NCBI RefSeq assembly: GCF_001437355.1
Contig: NZ_JQBM01000001.1
Coordinates: 1 to 64,000 of the forward strand
Origin: Weissella viridescens
Lineage (GTDB): Bacteria > Bacillota > Bacilli > Lactobacillales > Lactobacillaceae
Direction: 5' to 3'
Length of the DNA: 64,000 nt
Shown here: positions 62,893-64,000 of the stretch, in pieces
Position numbering within the stretch: the stretch's first letter is position 1
Layout: each line of letters begins with the position of its first letter
Position numbers and translations under genes: made by a program
Notes under the pieces: model-generated
What the model was told of the DNA's origin: nothing
Databases searched by the model: none
What the model saw: only the letters and a program-made list of their open reading frames with translations

Positions 62893-63981
62893 TTATTTTT
62901 TACCCTTTCCCAATACCTTAAGGGCTAACTTATCTTGAGTTAGCTCTTTTTCTTTGAGCATATGTGCGTATGTGCTTAATGTGACAGTTGTGTTAGCATG
63001 TCCAACTCTCTTGCTAATATAATTGATGTCAATATTATTATGCAGTAGGTAGGAGACGTGAGAGTGCCGTAGACCATGGAATGTTATATTGGTTATGCCT
63101 AGCTTTGTGGTTAATTTATGGAGCGAATAATTTGCAGCTGAACTACTACTAGAGGCATTAAACATGAGTCGTTTTCCATCTTGTGAAGCAAAGTAATTTT
63201 GAACAACTTCGGATAAAGTTTCTGGGATAGAGACCGTCCTAATACTAGATTGGTTTTTTGGTTCAGTTATCTTTTTAACGGCTGATGAAAACGATTTTGT
63301 AATTGATACTGTGTTATTGGTGTAATCAAAATCAGATTCTTGGAGTGCGTAAACCTCTCCAAAACGAGCACCAGTTTCTAAAACGACAAGAATTATGATT
63401 AAAGCAGGTTCGTCTGGCATATCAGAGGTGTGATCATATAGGTAATCACGTAGAAGAAAAAATTCTGCTTCATCAAGGTATTTCTTCGCTTTTTTACGAC
63501 CATTATCATTTCCGTGGGGTTTTAACCTTGAGTAAATATCTCGATCTATAAGACCATCAATTTGTGCATCTTTTAGAGCAGATCTTAAAGAGATAGTAAA
63601 TTGTTGTACGGTAGATGTGAGGTGTGTTTCGCCGAACTCATCTAATTTGCTTTGAATTATTTGTGTTGTTAATTTATTTAAGGGGATATTCTCAAATAAC
63701 TCATTTACATGCTGCTGCCAAACAGTATATCTAACACGAGTTGATTCACGAATATTCTTATCTTTAAAATTTTTAACCCATTGACGATAATAATCCGTAA
63801 TCAGAATTTTACCCTGCATAAAGTCAATGCCTGACTTAACTTTTGACTCCATTTCAGCAGACCATTTAACAGCTTCCTTTTTCATAGGGAAAGTCTTGCT
63901 AGCCTTTCTGCGAATACCATTTCCGTCAGTGTACGATACTACGGCTCGATATTTTGAACCACGTTTTTCAATTGACGCCAT
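62893..63981 (-). CDS. int: Tyrosine site-specific integrase of a mobile element
   Basis: A 362-residue phage/ICE-type integrase. N-terminal arm-binding AP2-like domain (IEKRGSKYRAVVSYTDGNG), SAM-like core-binding domain (about 60-160), and catalytic domain with Arg in ETGARFGEVYAL, HGLRHSH, VGHANTTVT and the nucleophile Tyr in STYAHML. Composition is more AT-rich than its neighbours and codon use is less optimised, in line with horizontal transfer. It reads into the window from an element lying beyond 64 kb. Only a weak TTAGG precedes the start. Confidence 0.93.
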   Translation of the reverse strand: MASIEKRGSKYRAVVSYTDGNGIRRKASKTFPMKKEAVKWSAEMESKVKSGIDFMQGKILITDYYRQWVKNFKDKNIRESTRVRYTVWQQHVNELFENIPLNKLTTQIIQSKLDEFGETHLTSTVQQFTISLRSALKDAQIDGLIDRDIYSRLKPHGNDNGRKKAKKYLDEAEFFLLRDYLYDHTSDMPDEPALIIILVVLETGARFGEVYALQESDFDYTNNTVSITKSFSSAVKKITEPKNQSSIRTVSIPETLSEVVQNYFASQDGKRLMFNASSSSSAANYSLHKLTTKLGITNITFHGLRHSHVSYLLHNNIDINYISKRVGHANTTVTLSTYAHMLKEKELTQDKLALKVLGKGKK

Positions 63982-64000
63982 ATTAAATTAAACCTAACTT

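Overview
The window is low-to-moderate GC Gram-positive DNA with a Lactobacillales core genome. Gene order (rimP-nusA-rnpM-ylxQ-infB-rbfA, truB-ribF, rbgA-rnhB, dprA-topA-xerC, parE-parC, rpoY-rnj, ylbG-rsmD-coaD-sepM-like, dnaG-rpoD), AGGAGG-type ribosome binding sites, a BusR/BusA osmoregulation locus and a methionine T-box all fit this. The best guess is the Weissella/Leuconostoc side of the Lactobacillaceae, by inference only; no rRNA or tRNA gene is present to settle it.

Layout. 1-7.4 kb: a small membrane protein, murI, rdgB and a YfcE-like phosphodiesterase, then relQ-nadK-rluD-like-mgtE and a Bcr/CflA-type exporter. 7.4-12.7 kb: the translation/transcription operon rimP to rbfA, preceded by a promoter and then a strong terminator-like hairpin. 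12.8-17 kb: speG, truB, ribF, rqcH. 17-20.4 kb: a MarR regulator and three tandem degV paralogues. 20.4-25.3 kb: a YozE-type protein, rbgA, rnhB, and a Ca2+-type P-ATPase behind a structured leader. 25.4-30.4 kb: dprA, topA, xerC and an aldose epimerase. 30.5-37.9 kb: plsY (minus), parE-parC, a CcpA-type site and a ROK fructokinase, ppaC. 37.9-41.7 kb: busR divergent from busAA-busAB. 41.7-43.5 kb: Met T-box, metQ-like gene, msrA. 43.5-46.8 kb: small membrane proteins, an NAD(P)-binding protein, a PnuC-like transporter, a HAD phosphatase. 46.8-53.1 kb: rnj-rpoY (minus), an unknown anchored protein, def, a UPF0223 gene with a perfect 36-nt tandem duplication, an IMPase and typA. 53.2-56.9 kb: ftsW, ylbG, rsmD, coaD, and a PDZ-Lon protease. 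56.9-62.8 kb: an MFS exporter behind a riboswitch-like leader, dnaG-rpoD and another MFS protein. 62.9 kb to the end: a tyrosine integrase, probably the edge of an integrated element continuing past the window.

How it works together. Most genes are housekeeping: cell wall precursors, ribosome assembly, initiation, topology, replication priming, sigma factor and RNA decay. The accessory interest lies in control regions. Several transporter genes (exporters at 6.2, 57.0 and 61.6 kb and the P-ATPase at 22.6 kb) have an intrinsic terminator so close to their ribosome binding site that no promoter fits between, implying readthrough or attenuation. Two of these leaders (22.37-22.57 kb and 56.9-57.0 kb) are structured and match no riboswitch class I could name; they are the best candidates for something undescribed. 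RimP also carries a second, duplicated C-terminal domain. I see no CRISPR array, insertion sequence, toxin-antitoxin pair, defence island, rRNA or tRNA.
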